Positions 18,717 through 27,587 of a DNA stretch of 64,000 bases are shown piece by piece (position 1 is the stretch's first letter; every line of letters begins with the position of its first letter). A program made the position numbers and the translations under genes. The notes below the pieces were generated by a model. It was given only the letters and a program-made list of their open reading frames with translations, made no database searches and had not been told where the DNA came from. The stretch comes from Kiritimatiellaceae bacterium (lineage in GTDB: Bacteria; Verrucomicrobiota; Kiritimatiellia; Kiritimatiellales; Tichowtungiaceae): the NCBI GenBank assembly GCA_013141415.1, contig JABFQY010000003.1:175729-239728 (forward strand), in the 5' to 3' direction.

Positions 18717-21700
18717 TTAATTAGACAGTACTTTCGCGATGCTGTCACTGAGGCGGGCAGACAGCACTTTGACAGCCGGTTCGCGCAGCATATCGCGGTG
18801 GCCGCCAGGCACCAGATAGACATCCTGATCTTTCGTCAGGGCAGCCCACTCCATCGTTAAATCCGGAAGAAACCAGGCGGCCAGCACATCGGAGCGAAAG
18901 AGTACAACGTGCCCCGGATAGAATCGGGATGTATATTTAAGAGCGGCTTCGCGGTTCCGGCGATAGACTTCCTCACGATTGGCCAGCACCCCTTCTTTCA
19001 TCTGCACGCCGTCGAGCATCTTAACCGCATTGGCCACATCATTCCGGAAAAGGGTTTTAATCCTGTCCACCAAAATTTGAAAAAACATGCGCACCCCGAT
19101 AATACGGATCAACTGCAACCGCCGCCTATAGAAGGCGATGCGCCGCTCACACGGCGGATAAACCCAGCAGTCAATTAATGCCAGTAGCTTCACATCACAG
19201 CCCATCTCGACCAGCTGCCGCGCCATTTCCATAGCGACGTATCCGCCGTAGCACCAGCCGCCGAGCATATACGGCCCGTCCGGAAGAAATTCGCGCAGAA
19301 CAGAAATATAGTGTGCGGCCATTTCCGGAATCGTCGAATGAACGTTATCCGGATCGACCAGCCCCAGCGATTGGAACCCGTACACCGGCTGGCCGGACGG
19401 CAGATTATGAACCAGATTAGAATAACCGAGCAAGTCGCCGGGCGCGCTATGAAGCAGGAAAAGAGGAACTCGTCCCGGTGCTCCGTCTTTAAGACAAACC
19501 AGCGATTTATACTCCGTTCCGCCACGCAGACCGACAATTTCCGCCATCTGCGCAATGGTTGGATACTGAAAAAGCTGAGCGACTGTCAGCGACAGGCCGG
19601 ACGCAAGAATCCGCTCAACCAGCTGGATGGCCAGCAGGGAGTGCCCGCCCAAATCAAAAAAGTTGTCATGGATACCAATCTCTTCCATGCCGAGCACGGT
19701 CAACCATATATCCGCCAGCGTTTTCTGTTGCGGGGTTGACGGCTCCACAAAATTTTCCCGCGACCGGGCCGCCGTTTTTACCGGTGACGGCAACGCTTTG
19801 CGGTCAACCTTCCCGCCCGGCGCGGTTGGAAATTCATCCAACTCCATAAAAGCGGCAGGCACCATATACTCCGGCAGAGTGGCAGCAAGGAACGCACGCA
19901 GTTCGTTGACCTGCGGCGACCGGCCCGGCTCCGGAATATAGTAAGCCGCCAGTTCTTTCTGCTCCGAAAAATCGTCACGCGCAACGACGACAGCCTGCGC
20001 AATATCGCTGTGCTGTTCCAATACAGCGGCGATCCCGTCCGGCTCAATACGGAAGCCGCGGATTTTAACCTGATTATCCACGCGGCCCATGAACCCGATG
20101 CTTCCGTCGGAATGGCGGCAAACCAGATCGCCGGTCCGGTAGATTTTTCCATCGCCCCACGGATTCTGAATGAATTTTTCACGGGTCAGATCAGGCCGGT
20201 TAAGATAACCGCGTACAACACCTTCGCCGCCGATCAGCAGCTCGCCCGGCATTCCGATTGAAACCAGCTGCTGCCGCGGATCGGCGACATACAGTGCTGT
20301 GCCGGCAATCGGCAGGCCGATCGGCACTTCGCCGGTAACCGAGCCGGTCAGTTCGTGAACGGTGGAAACCACCGTGCATTCGGTCGGGCCGTACGTATTG
20401 AACAGGCGAACCGTTCCGCCGCCTTTCTGAAGCCAGACGCGGCAGAGTTCCGCCGAAACTTTTTCGCCGCCGATAATGACCGCCCGCAACGTTTCCGGCA
20501 CGGCGCGCAGATTACGCACCCATTCGTGCCAGTAAGCCGTCGGCAGATCAACCACCGTGATTTTCCAGTGTGCAATGAATTTTTCAAATTCCGAAATGGA
20601 ACTGGAAAGTTCGTCGCTACGCAGAACCACCGTTCCGCCGCAGGCCCAGGCAGGAAACATTTCCTCCACCGAGCCGTCGAAATTCATTGAGAAAAACTGA
20701 AGCACGCGATCGGAGGCTCCGATGCCGTAGGTCTGAATCGAGGCGAGACAATGGTTCACTACGTTGCGGTGTTCCACCATCACCCCTTTGGGTTTGCCGG
20801 TGGATCCAGAGGTATAAAAAATGTACGCCAGATTGGAATGTTCAACACGGCCGGCCGGTTTGGTTTCGCTTCCTTGAATCCGGTCGACGCAAATGGTTTT
20901 GCGCCCTGTCGCCTCTATTCGTTCCATCAATCCGGATACCGTGACGACCACCGGCAACGCCGTATCGCTTATAATAAATTCAAGACGGTCCGCAGGATAA
21001 TCGGGATCCAGCGGAACATAGGCCCCGCCCGCTTTCAAAATACCGAGAATGCCGACGCACATTTCGGGCGAACGGTTGATGAACAGACCGACCGGCGTAT
21101 CGGGTTTTACACCGGCTTCCTGCAGCCGGACCGCCAGCGCATCGGCCCGCGTATTCAGTTCGTCGTAGCTCAGCTTCCCGTCAACGCTTTCGACCGCGAT
21201 GGCGCGCGGCGTCTTTTCCGTCTGCGCCTCGAAGAGCTGGTGAATACAGCGGGTTTCGCCGAAACCGGGTGTGCGGGTCTGTAATTTCTGCAGTTTGCGC
21301 CGGTCATGATCGGTCAGAACCATTTGCGAAAAAAGCGGATGGCTGATGTCGGCTGTGCGGCGGAACGCGCAGAAGTGTTCCCACATTCCGGACGAGCAGC
21401 GCACTTCGTTCTCGCTGAGAACAACCGGGTAGGCTGGCGGACGGCGCAGTGACGGAAAGCGCTGGAACAAATCGCGGGCAAACGTCTTGCGCTTCCGGCA
21501 GGTTTCAATCGCCTTCTCAGCACGGGATAGATTTTCGGCCAGCGAAGCCTCGGCCTCCAGCTCGACGTAGAGCGGAGCCGTCTCCGCAAAAAATCCGGCG
21601 GCTTCCGTGCCGGTCGTCCAGCCTGCAGTGAACTGATATTGCGAGCAGAAGCGGGCCAGAAAGCAGAGAAACAGCGGCAGGTCACTGAGCGTATAGCTGT

Positions 21701-24700
21701 GTTCCGTGCGGTCAATGACGGCAGGAAGTTCTAATCTTTGGAAATTTTCAAACCGGCGAACCCAGAACCGTTCGTGGCGGGCCATCTCGCCGTTAAGTGT
21801 TTCCAGTTTTTTTCCGAGCGTTTCAAACCCAGGTTCATTAACCACCCAGTCGGCTGCTTCGCCGATTGCCGGGAAACGCAAAACGGCCGGTACGCCGTCC
21901 AGAGTTAACAGCGACCCGTCCGATTTGATCACATACAGTTCGCCACCCAGCAGCATCTTCGGCAGACCGAGATCGTTCGGCTGATTACCGAAATCGAGCG
22001 CGCGGCGCAGTGCATCGGTTTCATTCCGCGGAAGGCTCCAGTTGATCAGTCCGCCGCTGGCCGGGCGTTTATGAAGCGGATAATAAGTTCGTTCCTGCAG
22101 ATTCTGCCGGGTGCGGGTCTCGCGGCTTTCTACCAGCTCCAGCGCCAGTTCACTGAGCGCATCAATGGCGGCATCATAGCAGCGTGCGTTCAGTGTGAAG
22201 GAAGTATCATTTTCAAATATTTCCACACGGCGCTGTTTGAGCAGATCGCCCGCGTCAACTTCTTCCGCCATCATATGCCAGCTGACACCGTGGAACGGCT
22301 CGCGGTTGATGATGGCCCATGCGGTGGAATAAACCCCGGCATAGCGCGGAAGCGGCGCATCGTGATAATTGATTGCACCACGGCGCGGCATCGCAAGCAC
22401 GTCCGGCTTAAGGATGTAGCTGTTAACAATGCTGAAAAGAAAATCGAACGGCTGTGCCGCAAGAATCTTTTCAAAGCCTTCATCCGGATGATGCCACGGC
22501 ACACCCTTCTCTTTCGCCCAGCGCCGGTTGGCAGCCTCCGGCGAAATCAAACCGAGTACACGCATTCCGCGTTTACGCAGCACCTCGGTGCAGCGCAGAC
22601 AAAGCGAGCCTTCTCCGATCACAAAACAGGTCGGAGCCTCTTCATCGCCCGGTTGCAAATACTCATCAAGCGGACGGCCCGGATCTTTAACAACCTGCCG
22701 CGCCATCATCAGAAAATCCGCCACCGTCTGTTCGGCGGTGGCCGCATCAAAAAGTTCCGCATCGTATTCCAACTGTCCTTCGAGCTGTCCTTCGCGCTCA
22801 ATAAAGTAGAGCAGCATGTCCATCTTGGCGGTATCGTTGCCGATTTCGTCATCGGTGAGCGTGAGCCCGGCAAACGTTTTGGTCGGCAGCGGCATATTGT
22901 GCAGGATGAGCGAATTGCGGAACACCGGATGGCGCGTACCGTCACTGATCGCCTCCATCACCTTTTCAAACGGGATATCCTGATGTGCATAGGCATCCAG
23001 AGCGGTTCGGCGAACACGGTCAAGCACCTCGGTAAAAACCGGAGAACCGGAGAAGGTTGTACGCAACGCCAGTGCATTGATAAACGTGCCGATGATATTT
23101 TCAAGCTGCGGATAATTGCGATTGGCAATGGCGGTGCCGGTGATGATATCGGCCGAGCCGGTGACGCGATGCAGCAGCGTCTGCCAGATGGCCGCCAGCA
23201 CCATGAACAGCGAAGCGCTTTCACGGCGGCCCAGCGCAGTGAGCGCGGCGGTAAGATCCGGCGAAATCGTAAAAGCATGGCGGGCGCCGCGGTGTACGGA
23301 AACATCAGGACGTTTCTGTTTTAACGGGAAACTGAGATCGGGGCGCGGGGCGGCCAGTTTTTCTTTCCAGTAGTCGAGCTGCGGCTGAAGTGCGCCGCTC
23401 CGGATGCGTTCATCCAGCCACGCGGCCACATCGGAATACTGCCGCTCAACCGGCGGAAGCGGCGAAGGCTGACCGTTCAGGAATGCCGTGTACGCTTCAG
23501 AAAACTCCGTATTGAAGCGGCTGATACCCCACCCGTCCGCGGCAATGTGGTGAATGTTAAAGAAAAGCTGAAAACGGTTTTCGGCCAGCTTGACCAGTTC
23601 AGCGTGAATCAGCGGGCCGGTCGAAAGATCAAAAATATGCCGCCCGTTCTCCATCCGCATTTCCGCTGTCCGGCGGTCGCGCTCGGCGGCATCCAGTCCG
23701 CTCAGATCGGTGAACCGGATCGGCACATGCACGGTGTCGAGCGGGCGCTGCACCATTTCGCCTTTTTCCATGGTGTACACCATACGCAGCGAGTCATGGC
23801 GGCGGATCACCTCATTAAAGGCGCGCTCCATGACTTCGACATTCAGCGGGCCGCTCAGGTAAATCACTTCCGGAATATTGGACAGAATTCCGGAGCGGTC
23901 GGACTGATGCAGCATCCACATGGTGCGCTGTGACGGCGTCAGCGGATACGAAGCACGTCCGGCAGACGACGGAATTTCTTTACACACCGCCCCGGTGGTG
24001 CGGCGCAGATCAACCAGCTCCGACAGTTTTTCGACCGTCGGGTTTTCATAGATATCTTTCAGCGGAATATCTACATGCAAGCGGATGTAGATATTTGCTG
24101 CCAGTTGCGTAGCCAGCAGGGAATGGCCGCCGAGCAGAAAGAAGTGATCGCCCAGTCCGGCCGACCCGGATTTGAGCACCGCAGAAAAAAGCTCAGCGAC
24201 CGTTTTTTCAGTCGCCGAGACCGGCGGACGGAATTCGGCAGCCCGCAGCTGCTCGATCTCGCGCAGTGCCGGCGGCGGCAATGCTTTGCGGTCGATTTTT
24301 CCGTTGGGCGTGAGCGGAATCTGCGCCAGTTGAATAAAGAACGACGGAATCATGTACTGCGGCAGTTCGAGTGCCAATATCTGCCGGATTTTTTCGACCG
24401 AGGGTCTGGCGCCCGCCTGCACCGTGTAATAGGCAATCAGCCGGCGAATACCGGGAACGTCTTCCCGCACCGTGACAACCGCTTCGCGTATGCTCTCAAT
24501 CCGGCAAAGCGCGGCTTCAATCTCGCCCGGCTCCAGCCGGTAGCCGAGAAATTTAATCTGCTGGTCAATGCGTCCGGCGAACATCAGGTTGCCGTCCGGC
24601 AGGCGAAGTGCGCGGTCACCGGTTCGGTAAAGCCGCCCGTGCGGCGTCTCCAGAAAAACCTCAGCGGTCAGTTGCGGACGGTTCAGGTAGCCGCGCGCCA

Positions 24701-25757
24701 CCTGCGGGCCGCCAATAAAAATTTCGCCCTCTTCGCCGTCAGCAACCGGCTCCATTTTTTCATTAAAAAGAAAAATGCTGACATCATCCAGCGGCCTGCC
24801 GATCGGCGTGGTGCGCTGAGTATTTCCGGAACCATCCACGCAGTAACAGGTGCAGTACACGGCGGCTTCGGTCGGGCCGTAGCCGTTGATAATGAAAAGC
24901 TCCGGCACCTCGCGGGCAATGCTGGTCAGCCGCCGCTCCGGAATCGGCTCCACACCGGTGAGCAGACGGCGCAACCGGCTTTGTCCGGGATGTTCGTGAA
25001 CCCAGGCTTCGAGATCGGCGATCATCGCCGGAGGAATAAAAGCCGAAGTGACTTGTTCTGCGCAAAGCCAGTCCATCAGTTTTTTAGAACTCAGCCGGAC
25101 TTCTTCGGGAACAATCGTCAGCGTTGCGCCGCAAATGAGCGGCGAGAAAATTTCATACACGGAAACATCAAAACTGAAACTGGTCCACCAGCTGCAGATA
25201 TCGCCGGGGCCGAGCGTCCGGCGGCGCTGAGCGTCATCGAGCATATTCAGCGCGCCGCGATGATGACAGCGTACTCCCTTCGGTTTGCCGGTGGAGCCGG
25301 AGGTATAAATGATGTAGGCCAGATCATCCGCCTGCGGCAGTTCACAGGCACCCGCAACCGACGGCAGAGATTCATCCGGAGAAACAACGACGGCCTCCGT
25401 GATAAATTTAGGTCTGTGCGCGGTCGGCGCAATCACAACCGGCGCGCCGCAATCGGTCAGCATGAACCGGCGGCGTTCGACCGGATAGGTCGGATCAATG
25501 GGCACATACGCCGCGCCGGTGCGCAAAACAGCCAGCAGAGCGACAATTAAATCCGGTGAACGATCCATGCAAACGGCGACTGGAACATCGCGGCCCGCTC
25601 CGTGTGTGTGCAGAAGCCGGGCAAGTCCCAGCGAACGTCGATCCAGTTCAGCATAGGAAACTTCAGTCTCTCCCAAACGGACAGCGACGGCTTCGGGATG
25701 TAAAGCCGTCGCTTCAAGGAACCGGGAAATCAGAGTTTGATCCTTTTTCAAATTCAT
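18717..25757 (-). CDS. two-module NRPS with internal formyltransferase and Cys-thioesterase
   Basis: Multidomain peptide synthetase of 2346 residues. Order read from motifs: A1 (~10-500; YTSGSTGKPKG, NGYGPTE, NGKIDR with Lys487); PCP1 (~515-585, Ser546 in LGGHSL); C (~603-1035, HHIAADG at 736-742); formyltransferase (~1043-1290, Asn1130, His1132, Asp1168 as in Fmt enzymes); a C-domain remnant lacking the HHxxxDG motif (~1325-1485); A2 (~1505-1990, Lys1983); PCP2 (Ser2040); TE (~2095-2346). The TE triad is Cys2169 (GWCYGG), Asp2196 and His2320, so cysteine replaces serine. My manual alignment gives pocket codes near DVYFLGGVYK (A1) and DGEDIGTVVK (A2); the acidic pair in A2 suggests an amine-bearing substrate. 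Product unknown. The PPTase lies divergently 45 bp away. Confidence 0.92.
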   Translation of the reverse strand: MNLKKDQTLISRFLEATALHPEAVAVRLGETEVSYAELDRRSLGLARLLHTHGAGRDVPVAVCMDRSPDLIVALLAVLRTGAAYVPIDPTYPVERRRFMLTDCGAPVVIAPTAHRPKFITEAVVVSPDESLPSVAGACELPQADDLAYIIYTSGSTGKPKGVRCHHRGALNMLDDAQRRRTLGPGDICSWWTSFSFDVSVYEIFSPLICGATLTIVPEEVRLSSKKLMDWLCAEQVTSAFIPPAMIADLEAWVHEHPGQSRLRRLLTGVEPIPERRLTSIAREVPELFIINGYGPTEAAVYCTCYCVDGSGNTQRTTPIGRPLDDVSIFLFNEKMEPVADGEEGEIFIGGPQVARGYLNRPQLTAEVFLETPHGRLYRTGDRALRLPDGNLMFAGRIDQQIKFLGYRLEPGEIEAALCRIESIREAVVTVREDVPGIRRLIAYYTVQAGARPSVEKIRQILALELPQYMIPSFFIQLAQIPLTPNGKIDRKALPPPALREIEQLRAAEFRPPVSATEKTVAELFSAVLKSGSAGLGDHFFLLGGHSLLATQLAANIYIRLHVDIPLKDIYENPTVEKLSELVDLRRTTGAVCKEIPSSAGRASYPLTPSQRTMWMLHQSDRSGILSNIPEVIYLSGPLNVEVMERAFNEVIRRHDSLRMVYTMEKGEMVQRPLDTVHVPIRFTDLSGLDAAERDRRTAEMRMENGRHIFDLSTGPLIHAELVKLAENRFQLFFNIHHIAADGWGISRFNTEFSEAYTAFLNGQPSPLPPVERQYSDVAAWLDERIRSGALQPQLDYWKEKLAAPRPDLSFPLKQKRPDVSVHRGARHAFTISPDLTAALTALGRRESASLFMVLAAIWQTLLHRVTGSADIITGTAIANRNYPQLENIIGTFINALALRTTFSGSPVFTEVLDRVRRTALDAYAHQDIPFEKVMEAISDGTRHPVFRNSLILHNMPLPTKTFAGLTLTDDEIGNDTAKMDMLLYFIEREGQLEGQLEYDAELFDAATAEQTVADFLMMARQVVKDPGRPLDEYLQPGDEEAPTCFVIGEGSLCLRCTEVLRKRGMRVLGLISPEAANRRWAKEKGVPWHHPDEGFEKILAAQPFDFLFSIVNSYILKPDVLAMPRRGAINYHDAPLPRYAGVYSTAWAIINREPFHGVSWHMMAEEVDAGDLLKQRRVEIFENDTSFTLNARCYDAAIDALSELALELVESRETRTRQNLQERTYYPLHKRPASGGLINWSLPRNETDALRRALDFGNQPNDLGLPKMLLGGELYVIKSDGSLLTLDGVPAVLRFPAIGEAADWVVNEPGFETLGKKLETLNGEMARHERFWVRRFENFQRLELPAVIDRTEHSYTLSDLPLFLCFLARFCSQYQFTAGWTTGTEAAGFFAETAPLYVELEAEASLAENLSRAEKAIETCRKRKTFARDLFQRFPSLRRPPAYPVVLSENEVRCSSGMWEHFCAFRRTADISHPLFSQMVLTDHDRRKLQKLQTRTPGFGETRCIHQLFEAQTEKTPRAIAVESVDGKLSYDELNTRADALAVRLQEAGVKPDTPVGLFINRSPEMCVGILGILKAGGAYVPLDPDYPADRLEFIISDTALPVVVTVSGLMERIEATGRKTICVDRIQGSETKPAGRVEHSNLAYIFYTSGSTGKPKGVMVEHRNVVNHCLASIQTYGIGASDRVLQFFSMNFDGSVEEMFPAWACGGTVVLRSDELSSSISEFEKFIAHWKITVVDLPTAYWHEWVRNLRAVPETLRAVIIGGEKVSAELCRVWLQKGGGTVRLFNTYGPTECTVVSTVHELTGSVTGEVPIGLPIAGTALYVADPRQQLVSIGMPGELLIGGEGVVRGYLNRPDLTREKFIQNPWGDGKIYRTGDLVCRHSDGSIGFMGRVDNQVKIRGFRIEPDGIAAVLEQHSDIAQAVVVARDDFSEQKELAAYYIPEPGRSPQVNELRAFLAATLPEYMVPAAFMELDEFPTAPGGKVDRKALPSPVKTAARSRENFVEPSTPQQKTLADIWLTVLGMEEIGIHDNFFDLGGHSLLAIQLVERILASGLSLTVAQLFQYPTIAQMAEIVGLRGGTEYKSLVCLKDGAPGRVPLFLLHSAPGDLLGYSNLVHNLPSGQPVYGFQSLGLVDPDNVHSTIPEMAAHYISVLREFLPDGPYMLGGWCYGGYVAMEMARQLVEMGCDVKLLALIDCWVYPPCERRIAFYRRRLQLIRIIGVRMFFQILVDRIKTLFRNDVANAVKMLDGVQMKEGVLANREEVYRRNREAALKYTSRFYPGHVVLFRSDVLAAWFLPDLTMEWAALTKDQDVYLVPGGHRDMLREPAVKVLSARLSDSIAKVLSN

Positions 25758-25811
25758 ACTGCCGACGCTCGCATCACTCGGGGGACGATGCTATAAAAAC
25801 CATTGATTCAG

Positions 25812-26489
25812 ATGAAGACTAAAGTAGAACCATTTAAAAGATCGATCGAAGTCTGGAACATTCACTTGTCCGATCACCGCGGCGATGTTGACCTTTGCCG
25901 TGACCTGCTGACCGGCGAAGAGCTGGGTCGCGCCGCCAAATTTCTCAAACCGGCAGATGCCGAAGGGTTCATTCTGGGCCGCGGACTGCTGCGCCGGGTT
26001 CTGGCGGACTGCCTGAACCGCGAACCATCCGCCCTGCGGTTCAACCGCAACGCGCAAGGCAAGCCGTTTCTGGAAGGCAGAGAACTGGAGTTCAACGTAT
26101 CACATTCACGAGACCGCTTATTGATCGCCGTTACCGCCGGACGCGCGGTTGGTGTTGATATTGAGTTCCGCCGCGACGGACTGAATATGAAGTCCATTGC
26201 CAAACGGTGGTTTTCGCCCGAGGAGCAGACATTTTTCCAAAGACTGGAAAATCCGGCAGATGGGTTTTTCGAAATCTGGGCCAAAAAAGAAGCCTATGTG
26301 AAAGCGCTGGGTGTCGGTATCTACAAAGATCTCAACACGTTTGCGGTGCCTCTGGGCGAGCCGCCGTTTTTTCCAATCCTCGGAAGCGACAAACAGTGGT
26401 TTTTCCAGACATTGGAAATTGATTCCGGCTACGCGGCGGCGGTAGTTTCCGAAGCGCCGCCTGTACCGGTCACCCTGCGGAATTTTTAA
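25812..26489 (+). CDS. Sfp-type 4'-phosphopantetheinyl transferase
   Basis: Transfers phosphopantetheine from CoA to carrier-protein serines, here most likely Ser546 and Ser2040 of the adjacent NRPS. Family motifs: NVSHSRDRLLIAV (P2 region, ~95-107), VGVDIEFRR (metal-binding Asp/Glu) and FFEIWAKKEAYVKALG (the W-x-x-K-E-A motif, ~155-170). About 225 residues is normal for the Sfp class. The ATG is preceded in frame by a TTG at 25803; neither has a clear ribosome-binding site. Divergent from the NRPS and four bases before the first glycosyltransferase, so it starts a three-gene operon. Confidence 0.93.
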   Translation: MKTKVEPFKRSIEVWNIHLSDHRGDVDLCRDLLTGEELGRAAKFLKPADAEGFILGRGLLRRVLADCLNREPSALRFNRNAQGKPFLEGRELEFNVSHSRDRLLIAVTAGRAVGVDIEFRRDGLNMKSIAKRWFSPEEQTFFQRLENPADGFFEIWAKKEAYVKALGVGIYKDLNTFAVPLGEPPFFPILGSDKQWFFQTLEIDSGYAAAVVSEAPPVPVTLRNF

Positions 26490-26492
26490 CTC

Positions 26493-27587
26493 ATGAAAAT
26501 CAGTATTGGCATTCTGGCGTGGAATGAGGAGAGCAGTATCCGCGCGACGCTTCACAGTGTCTTTTCGCAAAGCCTGCTCCGCGACCTCGAAAAGAGCGGA
26601 CATGAGATTGACCTCATCTGTATACCGAATGGCTGTACCGACAACACCGTACTGGCTGCCCGCGGCGCGATGCTGGCCGCTGCCGAACGGCTGAGTCATC
26701 CGGTGAATCTATCGTGGAAGGTTCATCCGCTGGAAAAACCGGGTAAAACCAATGCATGGAATGTCTTTGTGCATGAACTGGTCGATCCGCAGACCGACGT
26801 CATTTTTCTTGTCGATGCCGATATTCAAATTTATATGCCGGACACGCTCAGTAATATGCTCGATCAACTGATGAATCATCCGGATGCGTTCATTTGCACC
26901 GATCTGCCGGTAAAACATATTGTGTTTAAGCAGCGCTACAGCCTGCTCGACCAGATTTCCATGCACACCGCACGCATCAATCAGTCGGCATCCGGCCAGC
27001 TCTGCGGCCAGCTCTACTGCGCCCGGGCTGCGTGGTTGCGCCGTCTCTGGATTCCGGAAGGCATTATTGTGGAAGACGGCTTCATCAAAAAAATGGCGGT
27101 CTCCAACTTTCTGACTGAAACAGAAAATGCCGCGCAGAGGATTGTGGTTGCCGAAACCGCATCACACGTTTTCGAAGCCTATACCCGCCTGCCCGATGTA
27201 CTGGCGACGCACCGGCGCCAGATTGCCGGGTATATGATTCACCGTTGGATATGGGAAACCCTGCAAGTCCGCCGGAGCGAAGCGCCGGATGCCGCCGCGC
27301 TGATTGAACAGCTCAACCGGACGGAACCGGGCTGGTCGCGCGCTGTAATCGCCGATGGCATCAAAAAGAAAGATTACGTCCGGATCTACCGTATCCTGCT
27401 CGCAACACGCATCGCCCGTTTCCGGGGGTTCAGTGCATCCAAGAAAATGGTTTTCATACCGGCATTGCTGGTTCAGCTTCTGCTTGATTCGATTCAGTTT
27501 CTGGCCGCACTCCGCCTGCTCTGCCGCGGAAAGCTGCAGAAAGTCTGGCGGGACACCCGCACCACCAACACGGAGGTCACCCGGTGA
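26493..27587 (+). CDS. family 2 glycosyltransferase
   Basis: GT-A fold enzyme of 364 residues. The nucleotide-sugar domain begins ISIGILAWNEESSIRATL, and the metal-binding FLVDADI is near residue 108. Further matches are the GLCGQLY-like acceptor segment (around 170) and IVEDGFIKK (ED of the ED-x-x-x motif, ~193). A hydrophobic stretch near 325-350 (FIPALLVQLLLDSIQFLAAL) suggests membrane association. Substrates cannot be assigned. Its position directly after the PPTase suggests it modifies the NRPS product or a carrier lipid. The stop overlaps the GTG start of the next gene. Confidence 0.85.
   Translation: MKISIGILAWNEESSIRATLHSVFSQSLLRDLEKSGHEIDLICIPNGCTDNTVLAARGAMLAAAERLSHPVNLSWKVHPLEKPGKTNAWNVFVHELVDPQTDVIFLVDADIQIYMPDTLSNMLDQLMNHPDAFICTDLPVKHIVFKQRYSLLDQISMHTARINQSASGQLCGQLYCARAAWLRRLWIPEGIIVEDGFIKKMAVSNFLTETENAAQRIVVAETASHVFEAYTRLPDVLATHRRQIAGYMIHRWIWETLQVRRSEAPDAAALIEQLNRTEPGWSRAVIADGIKKKDYVRIYRILLATRIARFRGFSASKKMVFIPALLVQLLLDSIQFLAALRLLCRGKLQKVWRDTRTTNTEVTR

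Noticed and set aside
21303..21785. Frameshift or assembly break in the NRPS
   Set aside because: The frame is open throughout 2346 codons; the partial condensation domain resembles the remnant usually seen after Fmt domains, so it looks inherited, not broken.
22071..23324. 417-codon open frame on the + strand
   Set aside because: Antisense to the NRPS condensation and formyltransferase domains; the translation is compositionally odd and has no motif.
24075..25550. 491-codon open frame on the + strand
   Set aside because: It is antisense to the NRPS A1 and PCP1 domains, whose motifs are unmistakable, and its translation shows no domain; it results from codon bias.
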